Counted from the first letter of the stretch, positions 1 through 13,418 are shown. The stretch is DNA of 64,000 bases from Hygrophila difformis (GCA_030278955.1 JAOANR010000013.1:43250191-43314190); one strand, 5' to 3'. Program-made: numbers and translations. The notes: generated by a model from the sequence alone, not told the origin.

Positions 1-123
1 CATTGACTAGATACGAGCTCAATGTAATGGAACGTGCATTAGTGCAGCGAATGGTACATCAATATATGCATAGTCATATCGAATAAAAACATTCCTGAAT
101 CAATATGAATGTAAGTGGCTAAC

Positions 124-926
124 CATTTCACTTGTAAACTCCTCAGCACAGATGGCATATTTACCAGCAAAAACCTTTTTAACTAAAGTCACAGATGGCA
201 CGGATGAAACTTCTTCTGAGCTGGTTGAAGTTACAAGCTCATCCTCTTTCATTTCACTGAAGTTCAATGCCAAAGGAAATGGTCAACTCCATCCACACTA
301 TCAGGAATTAGGTTCACCCCTTTGTCAAGAAGGTGAACAAGGAACAATGCAAAGAAAAAGTATCATTGATTTCTTGGTAGTGTAGACAAATAGTTACACT
401 TTTGCCTTACCTGTATATAACATCCGAGGATGAAGGTTTTAAGCACAATAACTTTCCTTCACTTGAGCGGATGTTATCTAATAAATTTGAATCAAAGCAT
501 GTAGCGAAACAAACCTAGAACAATGTAAAAACTCATTTAGAATGTGGCTGCTACTTCTCCGTTTTTGATAGACAGGTTGAGGAACAGCAAAGGCAAAATA
601 GTGCAACCTTACTATTCCTTGCACGGACAGAAACATGTGACAAAACATCAGGCATGTCTGGGGTAAGTACGGCTACAACACCATCAGGAATTTCTTCTTC
701 TCCTTTAACGGATTTAGCAACTAAAATTGTTGGTTTTGAGTAAGATTTGTTCTGAACAGAAAGTAATTGATCAACCACAACAACGTATCCCACAGCATCA
801 ACTGGACTGATGACCTGCCAACTGTTTCAGAACATACATTGAAGCATTCATAATTTCATATTGACCAGCAACCATGAACGTTCTTGACAATGACACAAGT
901 TAACGAAAGAATATTCTAGAATATTG

Positions 927-967
<41 letters not shown>

Positions 968-2673
968 TGGGTGGGGGTGGTGGAGTTGGGGGGTGCTATT
1001 ATTTTTAAGATGATTAAAATTACCAACCTCTGCATCTATTAAGAAGTAGATGTTTGGATGTAATTTTGCAGAATTCTTGTTTCAAATTTTTCACTAAACA
1101 TACACTTTGTTACACACAACTTTTTAAACTTACATTTTCTCTCTTATACAAATGTGAATTTACTAATAATTAAATCATCAACATTATTTAAACTTAAATT
1201 TAAATTTTACTAACTCGCATAATCCTATAAAACATCATCCAGTCTTTAAACATGTTACCTTTTTACTATTTATTCACTATTCATTTTTTCCCCTTGCACT
1301 ACTTTTTCTCTCAAAGCAAACTAAAACAATTGCTATACATCCAAACACCATCATAATTTTTCTATTTTTTGGAAACAAAAGTAGTAATGAAAATATTAAC
1401 AACCTTCCTAGATGAGCAGTTTCCCTGAGAACTGGGTCAAGTCGATTAAGAAGGGAGGATAATGAAGCAGCTGATCCACCCCTAATAATTTCTTCAGTAA
1501 ATATGTTGACCTGAAAAAAATGGAGTAATTAGTATTCCTATGTTTGAAAAGTGGTGTAGTAAGATGCTAAAAGGGCCAACTGGTAACATACTGCCCACTG
1601 ATCCACTCCAAGTTGTGCACCAAGATATTCTGCTGATGGTTGCAAGATTTGATGGTATGACTCAGCCTTGCTTGCAAGTGATAGCCGAGTTCTATCAAGA
1701 ACTGATTTAGCAAACAATGCCCAGTGTTCTTCATTGTTCTTAAACATGGTCAGAGCTCTATCCCACCCCTTAGATCAGCAATCAAAAAAAAATGAAAGAT
1801 CAGCATTTCAAGCGCTCTAAGTAACTAGATGCCATCATGTGCATATATACAGAAAAGTCATGCAGCAAAAGACTTGTCATAAGGATGACAGCAAAAATAT
1901 CAAACAAAACTCACTTTGTTGGTCTTGGTACACTAATCACAACTGCTATTAAATTGCTTAGCATTGATCATAGTTCTTGTTATTTCTTTAGAGTGCAGTG
2001 AGCAGAGTATGTTTGGTAGTAATTGTTCAATACTTCTTAGTTTCCCATCCCAGACAACAGCCATTTCCCTCTCTCCCCACCAAGTAAAAAATAAAAATAA
2101 AATAAGTTGCCCAACTTTCAAAAGAAGTCTGAATACTGTAGAGGACCTCCTATTATATTGACCTCACCTTCAAGCAATAAATGAGATCTTCATTGTTGTC
2201 CACTGAAAGTGCGAGGTTTTCCACAACTAGGGAGATGAATGACATGATTTTCTGCAAATTTGATGGTAAGAATGGTGGCAAATACATCATATAAATTAAT
2301 ATAAAAGTAAATTTACATGAAAGGATGTAACAAAATTAAGGATTGATAAAGTACCTCAGGACGGGCATTACTCAGTTCTTCATACCCACGTTCTACAGCT
2401 GTTCTAACAGTAGAGTCAAGTGCAATGTCCAGGAATATAAGATCCTTAAGACGGTCATTTGACTTGGAAAGGATTGGTCTAAGCTCCTGACGTGCCTCTA
2501 GCAATCCCTATATATAAAAACATTCCAGAAATAAAACAATTGTCAAATGCAGTAACAATTGAGAAGTGTAAAACAGGATAACAAAAATTTTGGTATACCT
2601 CAAGAAGAGCTTCTACATTTTTATCTTCAACATGTTCCAAAACAAATTGAAGTAGTTCCTGTTTTCATAATTG

Positions 2674-2716
<43 letters not shown>

Positions 2717-5700
2717 AAAAATGAAAAATGGAGAATGAAAAAAAGTACAGTGCCTTTATGTAAGTACTTTAATATATATGCATTACCGGAAATCCTGAAG
2801 GCAAGCCGGGCACAGGGTTTATGTGAACCCCAACCATGAAACCTTGTCCCTGGAGAATTAATAAAACCACATGGATGATGGGAAACACATATGAAACTGA
2901 CTTATAAACAATTAAGAAAGTAAAGTTACCTCTGCTCTGTACCCCATGCAATTTGCGATGGCAGATTCAAGATCTGCTCCAGAATGAACTGCCTGCATTT
3001 GTATACTGAGAATAAAATTTTTGAAAGAAAAAAAACTGTGGCATGAGTAACATGAAAGAATGTTCTCAAAAAATTGTCCATTTTCTTAGAAAGAAATCTG
3101 AAATTTTTTAAGTTGTGAATTCAGTGGAATTTCTTGAAGAAAATCTGTCGTGTTAGCTGCCAGCATACTTAACATCTTATTAGTAGGCATTCAGTTCTGA
3201 AGATTCATATGAATGCAAACAAGGCATCTACTAAAGTCACAAGAGTTCAGTTTGTCATAGCTTTAACCTTCAATGTTCGCATGTAATTTCCAAGATCACG
3301 CAAAAGACCATCCTTCTGATCCCTACCAAAATTTGGTTCGGAATGAATTGCACGGTCATAACTAAGAAGCCGCTCTTTTGTTATTCCATTATCATTCAAG
3401 GTCTTCCAATAAACATTGATGTCAAAGTCACTCTGGATATAGTCAATGAGTGCCTAAAACAAACGGAGTGAGCTTCAAAATAAGAATATTGCATAGCATC
3501 AATTAAAACCATTGCAAAACCAGCAAAATATGTTTTAACTGCATTCTGATTACCTGACATATTATAACATCATCAGGACTGGTGTTATTATGCAGTTTTT
3601 GATGCCATTCCTCCATCATTCCACCCTTGCAGTTGTTGTTTCTCTGCCATTCAAAAAGAATAACACATAAACATCCATTACTGAACATTACAATAAACAG
3701 GCCAGGGAGAAAGAAAGAGACCTGAATGACTAATATTTCATCCCTAATTCGTTGCCCAACATCACCTTCACCTCCGCGACCCACAGTAGACATAATCATT
3801 CGTAATATTTCACGATATTGTGGATAAAGTTTGTAGGCATTCTGCAGCAAGTCTGTCAGTCTGTCTTGAGCTTTGCTTATTTCTCTGCAGCAATAGAGGC
3901 ATCACAACCAACCAAATCAATCAAACAAATTACTAGTAAAAAAGGAAGGGGAGAAAAACTCAAACTCTTTGAACACGTTTCTTCTCTAGCCACGTCAAAA
4001 TATTAAATGTAGAGAAAAGAGAGTGAACAATTTTGAAGGATCCAGAAGAGGTGGTCCGTAGATATGAAAATGTAGATAATTTTAAAAATTAAAAATGTTA
4101 TGTTTCCAGGATTAAGAGCCTCAAAACACATTTATCAGACTAAAAAGAAGAAGAGAGAGAAAAAAAGAAAGAAAGAAAGAAATAGCAACTGTATAGGTAC
4201 CCACCGTGGCTTAACATTATAATTTTTGTTCCATATCAGTTGCCTTGTGGCCATGTATCTCATCCACACAAGAATTCCAGCTAAACCAATTTCGCCAGCA
4301 TTAGTTGCTTGCTCCATCAGGTCAGCAGCAATGTTGAATCTGCAGAATATTTAAGTTGGTGTATAACTAACTATATTCTGCTGCATAAAAGCTGGAACAT
4401 GTACTCAACCCAAAATCATGTCAAAATGCACAAAATTTCAGAGAAAATTTCACCTATGCATGAAGGACTTTTGGGCTTCACTTTCCAAATCTGCTATTTT
4501 ATCTAACAAAGATTTTGATGTTCCTTTCCCATCCAGAGTAACCTTTCAAGCAGAAATATGCAGAAAGAACATCCAATGATCACATGAAAACAGATCTATA
4601 TAAAGTAAGTATCACAAGGATTCAGATAACAACCTTCTGAACATCTTTAGCACTGGTGCTAAACTCAATGTAGAAGTCTGACCCATTGTTTTTTATCCAT
4701 TTGCCACCAGAGAGGAGAACAAAAGGCATCCCAATAAAACTGTCATCCTCAATTGTGATTTCTAACCATTGGATCTGCATGCAAGTTTAAGTAAGAAAAC
4801 ATCTTCCCAGTTTTTCATGGATTTAAAGCATCTCGGCATAAAAACACGAATTTTCATTTTCAGACCTCTTGAAACTGTGGGTCGGGAAGACCCATTCTGA
4901 ATTTTGTTTCAGAAGCTTTGTCGAGAGAATCAGAATCGGGGGGCAACATAGTTGAAGGAGGTGCCTGTAAAATATCCCACCATCTCGAACAATCATAAAT
5001 TATACAACATACTAACTGAAATCATGCTTGTTTTCCACATTAACTAGATAGATTATAAAAACAACTAAAAAGCTTTTATACATACTGCCCACTCGCCAGG
5101 ACTTCTAGATAAACCCCAGTGCAGAACAATTGGCTCTACAAAATCTGTAGCTAAATGAACATTTGTCTTTCCTGAAGACTGCTTTTCGACAAGGACCTAT
5201 ATTGATGATGATTATTATAATGACAGCAAAAACTCAAAAATTTCACTTACGTTAAAACCTTTCCAATAAAAATTTCGAAGGTGCTACTTACCAGAAGTTC
5301 CTTATCCTCAATCTTATAAATTTTTTTGTTCATTATAGATCCATCAATGTGATCTTCCTTTGCCCTAGAGAATTTCTGAATTGCAGAAAGAACCTGTGGT
5401 TCTGGTTCTGATGAAATTTCTATTTCTCTGGACACTGCATCAGACTTAGTGAGGATTGACATTATGTCCCTCGCCTTGCGCTGAATTCTTTCTATGGAGA
5501 AATAACTTTTTCTCGCCAGTTGCTTTGAAACCTTGGTTTGTATATCTCCTTTGGTTATTTTTTTCCTAACTTCATCAAGGGATGTACCCTTATCTAGTTC
5601 ATCTTGCAAATCTTTTCTCGCTGCTTCAAATTCTTCCTGTTAATTTAAAAATACTTAGTCCAAAAGTAACTACAAACAAAAAGGCAGGAACCAGGGAACA

Positions 5701-8700
5701 GTCCTTCTACCCCCACCATATTTTCAAAAGTGTGTATTTCTTGCATATAAATTCCATTTAATTTCTCATAACAAGTACCAAGCTTCACAAGGTATATGCA
5801 AGTCACTGCTTACAAGTTGCTTCTGTGGAGAATAGTTTGGCTTTCCAGCTTTCTCCCATCTTATAAATGCTTGTATTTGAACAAGATCATCCGGGATACT
5901 GCTCTTTGTTTCAGAAACAGGTTGCCCCTTATTGCTACTTGTTTCAGAAACAGGCTGCTCCTTACTGCTACTTGTATCACCCTTGCTTGTTAACTTTGTC
6001 CGAAGTTCATCTACTGTAGAACCTTTCGCTATCTCTTCTAACAGCTCCATCCTAGCTGCCTCATACTCCTCCTATTTATCATTATAATCAAATTACCAAA
6101 TCCAGAAAAAGGTATTCAACATGAACAAATTAATTTGTTCAAGAACAGATTGACAAACCTTCAAACTTTTTCTGCACATCATCGTAAATCAAATTGAGAT
6201 ATTGATTAGACATTTTTTTTTATCATGTATCCAAAGGAAATTTCCATTTGTCCCTATTATTGAGAAAACAGATTATAATATCAAGAACAGTTTTGTGCTA
6301 CCAAAAAACAATTTTTTTTTTTTAAAAAAAGAAGAAGATAACTCATCTCCCATATAAACCAAGGGAAATCCCACTCATTCACCGATGTGAAACACTTAGC
6401 ACACTCACCTCGAGATGATAGTCATCTCGAACTAGAATCCCACATCGAAGATCGACGACATACCCAACCAGGTACCCATGGTTGATACCATGTTAAACAA
6501 TGGATAGAAGGTTCAACCTAATACCAATTGGAAATGGTTGAAGTAGCTCCTATCCATAGGGACACTCAACATCCCTTTCGAGACGATATTTATTTAGAAA
6601 TTGAATCACACATCCAAGACCAAAAACATCCCTACCCATGGGTCTTATACCATGTTAAAGATGGGATAGGAGGTTCCAACTCAAACCAAATGTAAATGAG
6701 TGAATTAGCTCTTATCCAATATAAACAAGGGGAATCCCACTCCTTCACTAATGTGGAAATCAACATAAGAAACCACATAACATCAGTTAAATGTTGCATT
6801 ATAAGTGATTTTCTACTGGAGACTGTCTTCCTTATTTCTTCATGAAATTCACCAATATAAATAGGTAGTATTTGTAAAGATTAATTACGAGAAAACGATA
6901 TAATCAAAAATCATAATTAAATTTCCAAGATGACAATCAATTTTTTTTTACCACGTCTTATGAACCTTGCATGTCCGGAACCAAAAATTCAGATCGACAA
7001 TTATTTACCTTCTGTTTCTCTGGGCTATACATCTGTTTTCCATTCCTCTCCCACCTCAAATACGCTTGAACTTGTACAAGATCCTCAGGAACAGAAACAT
7101 TTGAAGGAGACCTTGATTCTGTCTTGGGCAATTGGACATGAAAATTACGTCCATTGTACTTGTACCTGTGGATATTAGAAAGACTGCATTTAATGGCTTG
7201 GTTAAATTTATAGACATATTCTTTTAACACAAGACATTGCTTTACCATATATTTTGGGCTTCATCAAAAATAAGAAACTCTAGGGCTTGTATTTCTGGAT
7301 CAGTAATCTCTATTCTGAGTACAGCATTGGAACCGGACTAAACAAGATCACCATACAAGAAATCACATGTTATCGAAGATACTTTCCCACCACACTTCCT
7401 GATTATGTTGCAGCAACTTAACACGTTACATTAGTGATCAGTGGAACTATTGTGTTAATCTGAAACTTACTTTGACAAATGGACTTCTTAGTGCTTCGTT
7501 CTTATATACCATAGTTCCAACAGGACGATGATGAGGAAGTATCCATTTCCTGGAAGAAGAAAAAAATATAAATAAATAAACAAAATGTTAATAACATTGA
7601 TAGAAACATGATGATGATGATGAAGAAGATAAATTGTGAGTTGGGTGTTAAGTACTGTTGCACATTAATTAGACAACTTGTTTAAAATAAAACTCAACCC
7701 TTTTTCACTCTTTATTGCTCCCCAGTGTAGAAGCACACTGTCACTTTTGCTCGTAATCTGAATAGTTACAACAGAAACAGAATTTGCAGTTGGAGGCCCC
7801 ACATCCACCTGAATTAGCACATACAACATTTTAATTTAACAACTAAATAAATATAGGCCTTGGTTCCCTCCTCATGGATTAGTGCATCACCATGAAGCCA
7901 TTAGAGAATTGACAAAGATCTTTCCTAAAAGGTATGAATACCTGTAAGTCAATATTCTTATCTAGGTTGAATTTCTTCGAAACCTTAAACAAAAACAAAC
8001 CAAAATAGTCAGTGCACATTCAATTAATATTTCTGATGCACTCATCATACAAAGCTGCAATATGGGAAACAAAGAGAAATTAGACATGCTATTATTGCCT
8101 TCTCAACCCAATGTTCAAGCACTCACTTGTCTTTAAGAGTATTGGGGCTTTTTTCTCTAAATGCTAGAAACAACGGGAACACGAATCAACAACAAAACTT
8201 GGAAAACAAAATATAGAAGTTACCAGAAGCTGTATTTATCTGTAGGTAATTATCCAAAATTGTCATTGAGAAGGAAAAACAAAACGCATTATCGAGAAAA
8301 GAGAACTGCTTGAACAGTAAAACAACACAGTATCACCAATTCCATATATCCATTATCAACTTTGTAACATTTTTAACACTAATCTTTAGAATCCATGGTT
8401 TTATTCCCCAGGTATTCATTCTTTTTTTCCGATAACCATCATACGTGAACAAACTTTTCATCATTAAGTCTTTGTTAAATCCATCAACCTAGCATATTTT
8501 CACCTTCGCATCAAATGCAAAGATATCATATTAGCTGCTTATGCTACTTGAATGCCCAATAAGAAAATCCCTAATGCACCTTCAGTTTTCAGTTTACATG
8601 CACACTTGGAAAATTCACCTTCCAGATTGATTAGACAAGTGGTACAACTCATAAACAGAAAACTTTTCCCCATTAGCACCCTCGATATGTTAGGAACATA

Positions 8701-9010
8701 ATGGCTCTGCATGTTTAAAAAAATAAAAACAATATTGTATTACCGAAGAAGGGTCGGCAGCCAAAACGGCCCGAATTGATCTTGAACCTGTAGTCTGCTT
8801 TCCCATCTGTAATTTACTTCTTCGCACAGTCAATCTGTTACCTATAAATTCATTTGATATAGGAGATTTTTGTACTAGTGAATTCGCTTGAAGCTGGAGG
8901 AAGGTATTTCCCCCAATATAAGTTAAAGAATTGCTTCGATTCTGATTCTTCAATACTGTTGGAGAAAGTAAACTCTGATGCAGCAAGTTATTCCTTATGC
9001 CGCTGCTCAT
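124..9010 (-). CDS. GWD1: Alpha-glucan, water dikinase 1 (plastid starch phosphorylation), 26 exons, 3' end outside window
   Basis: The enzyme transfers the beta-phosphate of ATP to the C6 position of glucosyl residues in starch, opening the granule for degradation in the plastid. Coding exons, read leftwards: 8744-9010, 7942-7983, 7699-7808, 7471-7549, 7246-7337, 7009-7165, 5814-6071, 5292-5636, 5086-5196, 4866-4964, 4634-4774, 4454-4542, 4205-4339, 3722-3884, 3554-3643, 3268-3453, 2930-2992, 2787-2849, 2599-2658, 2355-2507, 2168-2251, 1592-1768, 1404-1510, 608-821, 411-514, 124-256. All junctions are GT-AG and the phases agree, giving 1,174 codons without a stop. Visible landmarks are a Ser-rich plastid transit-peptide-like start (MSSGIRNNLL), two CBM45-type starch-binding modules (LHWGA near residue 130, LHWGL near 470), the phosphohistidine loop VLSHVSVRARN in exon 24 and the redox motif CFATC in exon 25. 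CFATC and a transit peptide are typical of GWD1 and are reported absent from GWD2. The C-terminal nucleotide-binding domain (about 290 residues in potato) lies beyond position 1. Identity is very secure; exon edges were placed by eye. Confidence 0.95.
928..968. repeat. (AT)n microsatellite followed by poly-T, GWD1 intron
   Basis: About 11 AT units followed by a run of 18 T in the intron between exons 24 and 23 of GWD1. Confidence 0.95.
2675..2713. repeat. (AT)n microsatellite, GWD1 intron
   Basis: About 19 AT units between GWD1 exons 20 and 19. Confidence 0.95.
5908..5973 (-). repeat. 33-bp in-frame tandem duplication inside GWD1 exon 7
   Basis: Two adjacent 33-nt units (5908-5940 and 5941-5973), differing at a few bases, encode a repeated 11-residue block of Ser, Glu, Lys/Asn, Gln and Pro (QPVSET in both). 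The block lies in the linker between the N-terminal modules of GWD1. The frame is preserved. Confidence 0.85.
6335..6780 (-). mobile_element. TRIM-like short terminal-repeat element in a GWD1 intron
   Basis: Related blocks recur: a segment with ATAAACCAAGGG and ATCCCACTCATTCAC near 6350-6390 returns near 6715-6755, and blocks starting TGTTAAA at 6490 and 6653 share GGATAG, GGTTC and TAGCTC words. Before both TGTTAAA blocks stands a sequence whose complement resembles TGGTATCA, the usual primer-binding site matching initiator Met tRNA. Short LTR-like units with such a site and no coding capacity suggest a TRIM, perhaps a tandem or rearranged one. The outer limits and target duplication are uncertain. 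Confidence 0.4.
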
Positions 9011-9800
9011 ATTTTCTCAATTCTAACTCCAAAGATGACTACTTTAAGCCAAGATTTCCACTGCCAGACATAAAAACGAAATTATTTCAAACAACAAACA
9101 AATTCCACCGCATTAAACCTATAGGAGCATAAAATCGGGGTACACTAACGTCAGCCAATATAGAATTTCATATCTTTTATTCATACAAGACACACCAAAT
9201 CTAATACGAAGAACAATACGATCATACATGGACTCAACCAGATAAACATAAAGCGCGGATCAAAAAAAATATCCAGTAAAATGGTCTTCAACACTGCAAT
9301 ACAATCCTATCATTTCATCATACAGTTGACATGCATACCAAAACCAGCTTCCCATCACTCCAACAGAATATCAAATCCGCCGAACACAGTACTAACAAAA
9401 AGAAAAAAAAAGATGAAAAACCAACAATTCAATGAAAATGCACGCCAGCGTTACATCCATCAAGAACAAACCCAATATCCGTCCATCACCCACCTTCAGT
9501 GAATGCTGACGAACAAAACTACACTAAAATTTAGAGCGGAATTCGGAAATTGAGTAGTGCGAATGTGTTTGTTGGAACTCGGAAAAGTGCAAGTGGGAAG
9601 TGTGCCAGAGACGTAAGGGGGCGGTGATAGTACGTTACTGCTACTAATCATATTATCGCAATGCTCAATGGGTTTAGAATTGAGACTCGTGGCAGCATCT
9701 CATTGGGCCACGAATAAAGTCCGTTTGCGGGCTCCCAGATTAGTCACGTGCCGGCGGCATGGGGTCCGTGAGTGCCGGCCACCGGGTGACCCACTGCCCT
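9011..9800 (-). promoter_or_regulatory. GWD1 5' leader and proximal promoter region
   Basis: This is the stretch upstream of the GWD1 start codon. No open frame of note continues here. The part near 9590-9790 is richer in G+C than the DNA beyond it, as expected of a leader or core promoter. I cannot place the transcription start or a TATA box. A leader intron is possible but not visible with certainty. Confidence 0.35.
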
Positions 9801-9968
9801 TCATTGGATATTTTTCCTTTTGATTTTTTTTTTCGAAAAAATCGATTTAACTTCTTTTACTGAAAATTCTATTTATAATTTCGCTAACAATTTCAAGGTG
9901 GGGTCTTTTAAAAAATCAGAAACAATGGTCTAGATTATACATTTATATTTCGAGTTCTTCATGAAATA

Positions 9969-10201
9969 CTTCCTCCGTTTTCCAATATTTGCTACTGATC
10001 CACACAGCGCGCAGTCCCAAGTACGGTACAAATAAAAATTCTAAAAGTTTGATATTTAAAAACTACAAGACGAGACGAATCTAACAAGATCCCACTTGAA
10101 TATATTTTAATTTGTATAACTATGATAAAAATTGAAATCAAAATAATCTAATGAATAGTGTCATAATTTGCAATGTTGTAAAAATTGGAGAAGGGAGGAA
10201 A
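9969..10201. mobile_element. Stowaway-like MITE
   Basis: The left end CTTCCTCCGTTTTCCAATAT and the complement of the right end (TTTCCTCCCTTCTCCAATTT) form imperfect terminal inverted repeats. Both lie next to TA dinucleotides, the usual Stowaway target. It is about 230 bp with no coding capacity. Confidence 0.6.
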
Positions 10202-10440
10202 TATATACCACATTATTTAATAATTTGTTCATAAACATTCCCATTATGCATCATAATTCGGAAATCTTAAATGATTATTAAGGTATTCAAATCAAACCAA
10301 TTTAAATTCATTTGTTTCTTCCATTAGATCGATGCCTATTATTCAAAGAAATTGTGTGAGTCGCTATACTACCAATTATAAAAACTGAAAAAATAAAAAA
10401 TAAAAAATGCATAAATTTAAAATTAAAAAAACGGTCGACA

Positions 10441-10536
10441 AACTGCTTTGGGAGAGGCGCCCTTAATTGCCCTTGCAGATTCTCGAGTGATTAGTCTTGG
10501 GCCCAATGTGGGCTGAGAATACCCTGATATTTACCT
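10441..10536 (+). mobile_element. Short retroposed fragment (RTE/SINE-like tail) with 16-bp target duplication
   Basis: A 96-bp GC-rich insert lies between two copies of AAAAAAACGGTCGACA (10425-10440 and 10537-10552) in otherwise AT-rich DNA. It ends in GATATTTACC before the A-run. Long variable-length direct repeats with an A-run point to LINE-mediated retroposition. The parent family is inferred only. Confidence 0.6.
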
Positions 10537-10552
10537 AAAAAAACGGTCGACA

Positions 10553-11460
10553 TGAATTCAAACTCCATTAAAAATCTAAATTAAGTTCTTGAATATAAAT
10601 ATCGTGTTACTAATAAGTTGTATTTGCATGAATGCAAACGACATAAAAATAAAATAATAAAATAAATAAATAAAAATTGTAACTTCGACCATATCATGTA
10701 GGCCATTTTTCCGTTCGTACTCGGATATTTATATGCCATAAACTTTTTTATACATGGTTGTCTCGATATATATGTCAATTACTTAGAAAATACTAGTATG
10801 ATTTAAAAATGGTGGACTATATATATGTATGTTCTGTAAATTATAATGATATAATAATTTTTAAAAAAAAAAAGTTTATGTGTTATTATGTGGAAATTGG
10901 ATTACAAATCGTATAACGAGTTGCAGCAAGTGACGAATTTTGTTTGTTTGCAATAATGTTGACCTGGATTTTTTTGGAGGCGGGGTGATATTTTCTAGCC
11001 AGTCGAGTGGTTACAATTTTTAATTTTGTTATCCAGATTTTTATTGAGTAAAAAATCTATTATATTTATTATTACTCATATTAAACATGTTCAACAATTT
11101 AGGCCCACAAATTTCCTTGTCTGAATGATAAATCATTGGTTTTGAATGCTTCAGAAAATACTTCATCTACTAATATTTTTTTGTTTTTCTTATTGTCATA
11201 GTTTTTATTGGAAAAAATTATGTGTTGCTTTAGATGTGTTGCCTTGAAATAGAAGTGATCCTTTTGCACTTTTAGAAAATACTAGTAATTAGACAAGTTT
11301 TTTATATTCCTTGGTAAGTTTTGGTGGCTCATGTGATGTTATGCACTTATGCTGGTACCAAATTTATTTGGTATTTTATTTAATTTTGATTACTACATGT
11401 CCACACAGATACACTTATCTGATTGGTACAATTTATGAGAGCAAAGTGTGGAACGTTTCT
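10553..11460. other. AT-rich intergenic DNA, no gene seen
   Basis: No supported coding region, RNA gene or paired repeat was found. Several short A/T homopolymer runs are present. Confidence 0.6.
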
Positions 11461-12990
11461 CTTTTTTTTTTTTTTTTTTTTTTGTTGAACGGGATGTAAG
11501 GAAAAAAAAAACTAACAATCTAAGAAAGGAAAGAAAACATCAAGGCACACAGCAATCAAGGAGAAACTCTAGAGCCATGGCAAACAAACTCCCATCGCAT
11601 CTCTTGCCAAAAGCGGTTTAGCTTCATCCGGCGTAAACGCCCAAGTGGTAAAGAAATCTGCATCTCGAGCCCCCTTCTTGGCCAAAGCATCCGCCACAAA
11701 AATTCCCCTCCCTACACACATGAAACCAGAGATAGCCCGGGTTCTGACTGAGCAAAGCATTAATATTTTGAACCAAAGGGTAAAGGCTGTGGTCTTCATC
11801 CAATTCCTTTCGAAGATATCGAAGTGCCTCAAGCGAGTCGGAATAGCAAATCGCAATTTCAATTCCCTGCTGCTGGAGCCACTGCAATCCCCTCCATATA
11901 CCATGTAATTCTGCCACAAGGATTGTAGCCACACCCACAAAACCTGAAAACCCGGCAATCCACTGCCCTTCATCACTCCGCACTACAACACCAAACCCCG
12001 AACGACCCGGGTTACCCAAGGAACTACCATCGACATGTATGACAGTCCCCATGTGACGACGAGAGTGCCATCTAATACATTGCAACTCCCTGCTTCTTGG
12101 AAGCTGTTGAAATACTTGATCAATACTCTCCCCCAAATGTAGAGCACGACGAACAACAACTCTCGGACATGGCGTTTCCCCCCGGAAGCAGGCTGCGTTC
12201 CTAGCGCACCAAAGAAACCAGAGCAACGCCCAATGTTTCCCTTCCTAGCGGCTTGTAATTGCCCTGAACAGGCTGCCAATGCTGCAGGTTGGCAGTGGAT
12301 CAGCGAATTCCGAAAGGCCCCCCAAGATATTCAATGTCGTGGAAGCCCAAGAGCAGGAGAAGAATAAATGGCCAACAGTTTCCCGCTCCAATCCACATAT
12401 GGGGCAAGGCTTTGCTCTCATCCCTAAGGCAACCCCTTCGGATGAGCATCCATTCATAAGCACTTCGTATGCCTCCCTGACGAAGAACCCGGCTACACCA
12501 ACTTGTCTTCAGCCGAACTTAGGAATGCAGGAGGGCCAACTTCCAGCGCCTCATGTTTAATAACATCCAGAATGAAAGTGTAGAGCCTCTCCCAACTCCA
12601 CCTATTATCCACAAAAATGTCTTTAACACGGATAGCAACATCCGAGTAGTGGACAAAGGGTATCCGCGGAGCAATAGCACCTCCCTTCAACCAGGAAGAG
12701 TACCATAATGAGCACTCTCCAGAGCCTAGCCTAATACGAAAGCCCTCGGCCAGGAGTGGTGCCACCCGGCTCATTGCTCGGAAGCAAGGGGAAGCCCCAG
12801 GCCTTGATCGAAATGATTTCAACCCCGTCCCATACTTAGCACGCAACAACTGAGTGCACGGCTTAGGAGAATTTTGTACGAAATCCGCAAAAGTCTTGCC
12901 CAGCAATGCCACATTCATGTCCCTACAGGACCGAATTCCCGCACCACCCATTTGTCTCGGCAATGCCATCTTCTTCCAACTCACAATGTG
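11461..12990 (-). pseudogene. 5'-truncated L1-type LINE (ORF2 C-terminus: zf-RVT and RNase H), broken
   Basis: Read leftwards it shows the post-RT region (MALPRQMGGAGIR, common in plant LINE ORF2, near 12,970), a zinc-binding RT-associated motif (CPICGLERETVGHLFFSC near 12,400) and an RNase H domain (HVDGSSLGNPG with later AELHG and YSDS, 12,050-11,800). It ends in the conserved tail DAMGV about 30 codons after ADALAKKG. The parts lie in different frames, with at least three frameshifts, including one just before ADALAKKG. A run of about 23 T at 11461-11483 is the poly-A tail of the minus-strand element. The endonuclease and RT core are missing, as in 5'-truncated insertions. No target duplication was recognised. 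Confidence 0.85.
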
Positions 12991-13100
12991 AATACTTAGT
13001 TTGTAATTTATTTTTAGGTGTGCATAAAAATGTAAGTTATCAATGCCATAATGCGGGATAATGAACACTTATAGGTGAATACTTACTTTGTAACTCACAA
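12987..13100. repeat. Local direct repeat beside the LINE 5' end
   Basis: GTGAATACTTA(G/C)TTTGTAA occurs at about 12987 and again at about 13074, an 87-bp spaced duplication next to the LINE truncation point. It could mark a rearrangement during integration. Confidence 0.5.
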
Positions 13101-13159
13101 AGTGTGCACCACCCATAATGTGGGTATGGTAAATGTAAGCTATTTAAAAAGTAATCTCA

Positions 13160-13325
13160 ATTAGTGCCCGAAATGGGATAATGACTTGCCCAAATGGTCA
13201 AATTCTGTAGTTGGGAGTTTGATTCCCCATACGCGTCATATTCCATCTTTATCTCTTTATAAATATATGTCATGAGCTTCCATCAAAATTTCTCTGGCTT
13301 AAGTTTCGAAGAAAAAAAAAATAAG
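13160..13325 (+). mobile_element. Possible tRNA-derived SINE
   Basis: A stretch near 13,175-13,235 contains GAGTTTGATTCCCC, close to a pol III B box, with an A-box-like TGCCCAAATGGTC about 30 bp upstream. The segment ends in an A-run near 13,310. This is weak pattern evidence only. Confidence 0.25.
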
Positions 13326-13418
13326 TAGTGCTTTAAATAAGTTCCTTAACTTCCAAGGTTCGATTTTCAACCAAACTCTATATATCATTCCCTTTGGGTT
13401 TGGTTTGTATACTATATA

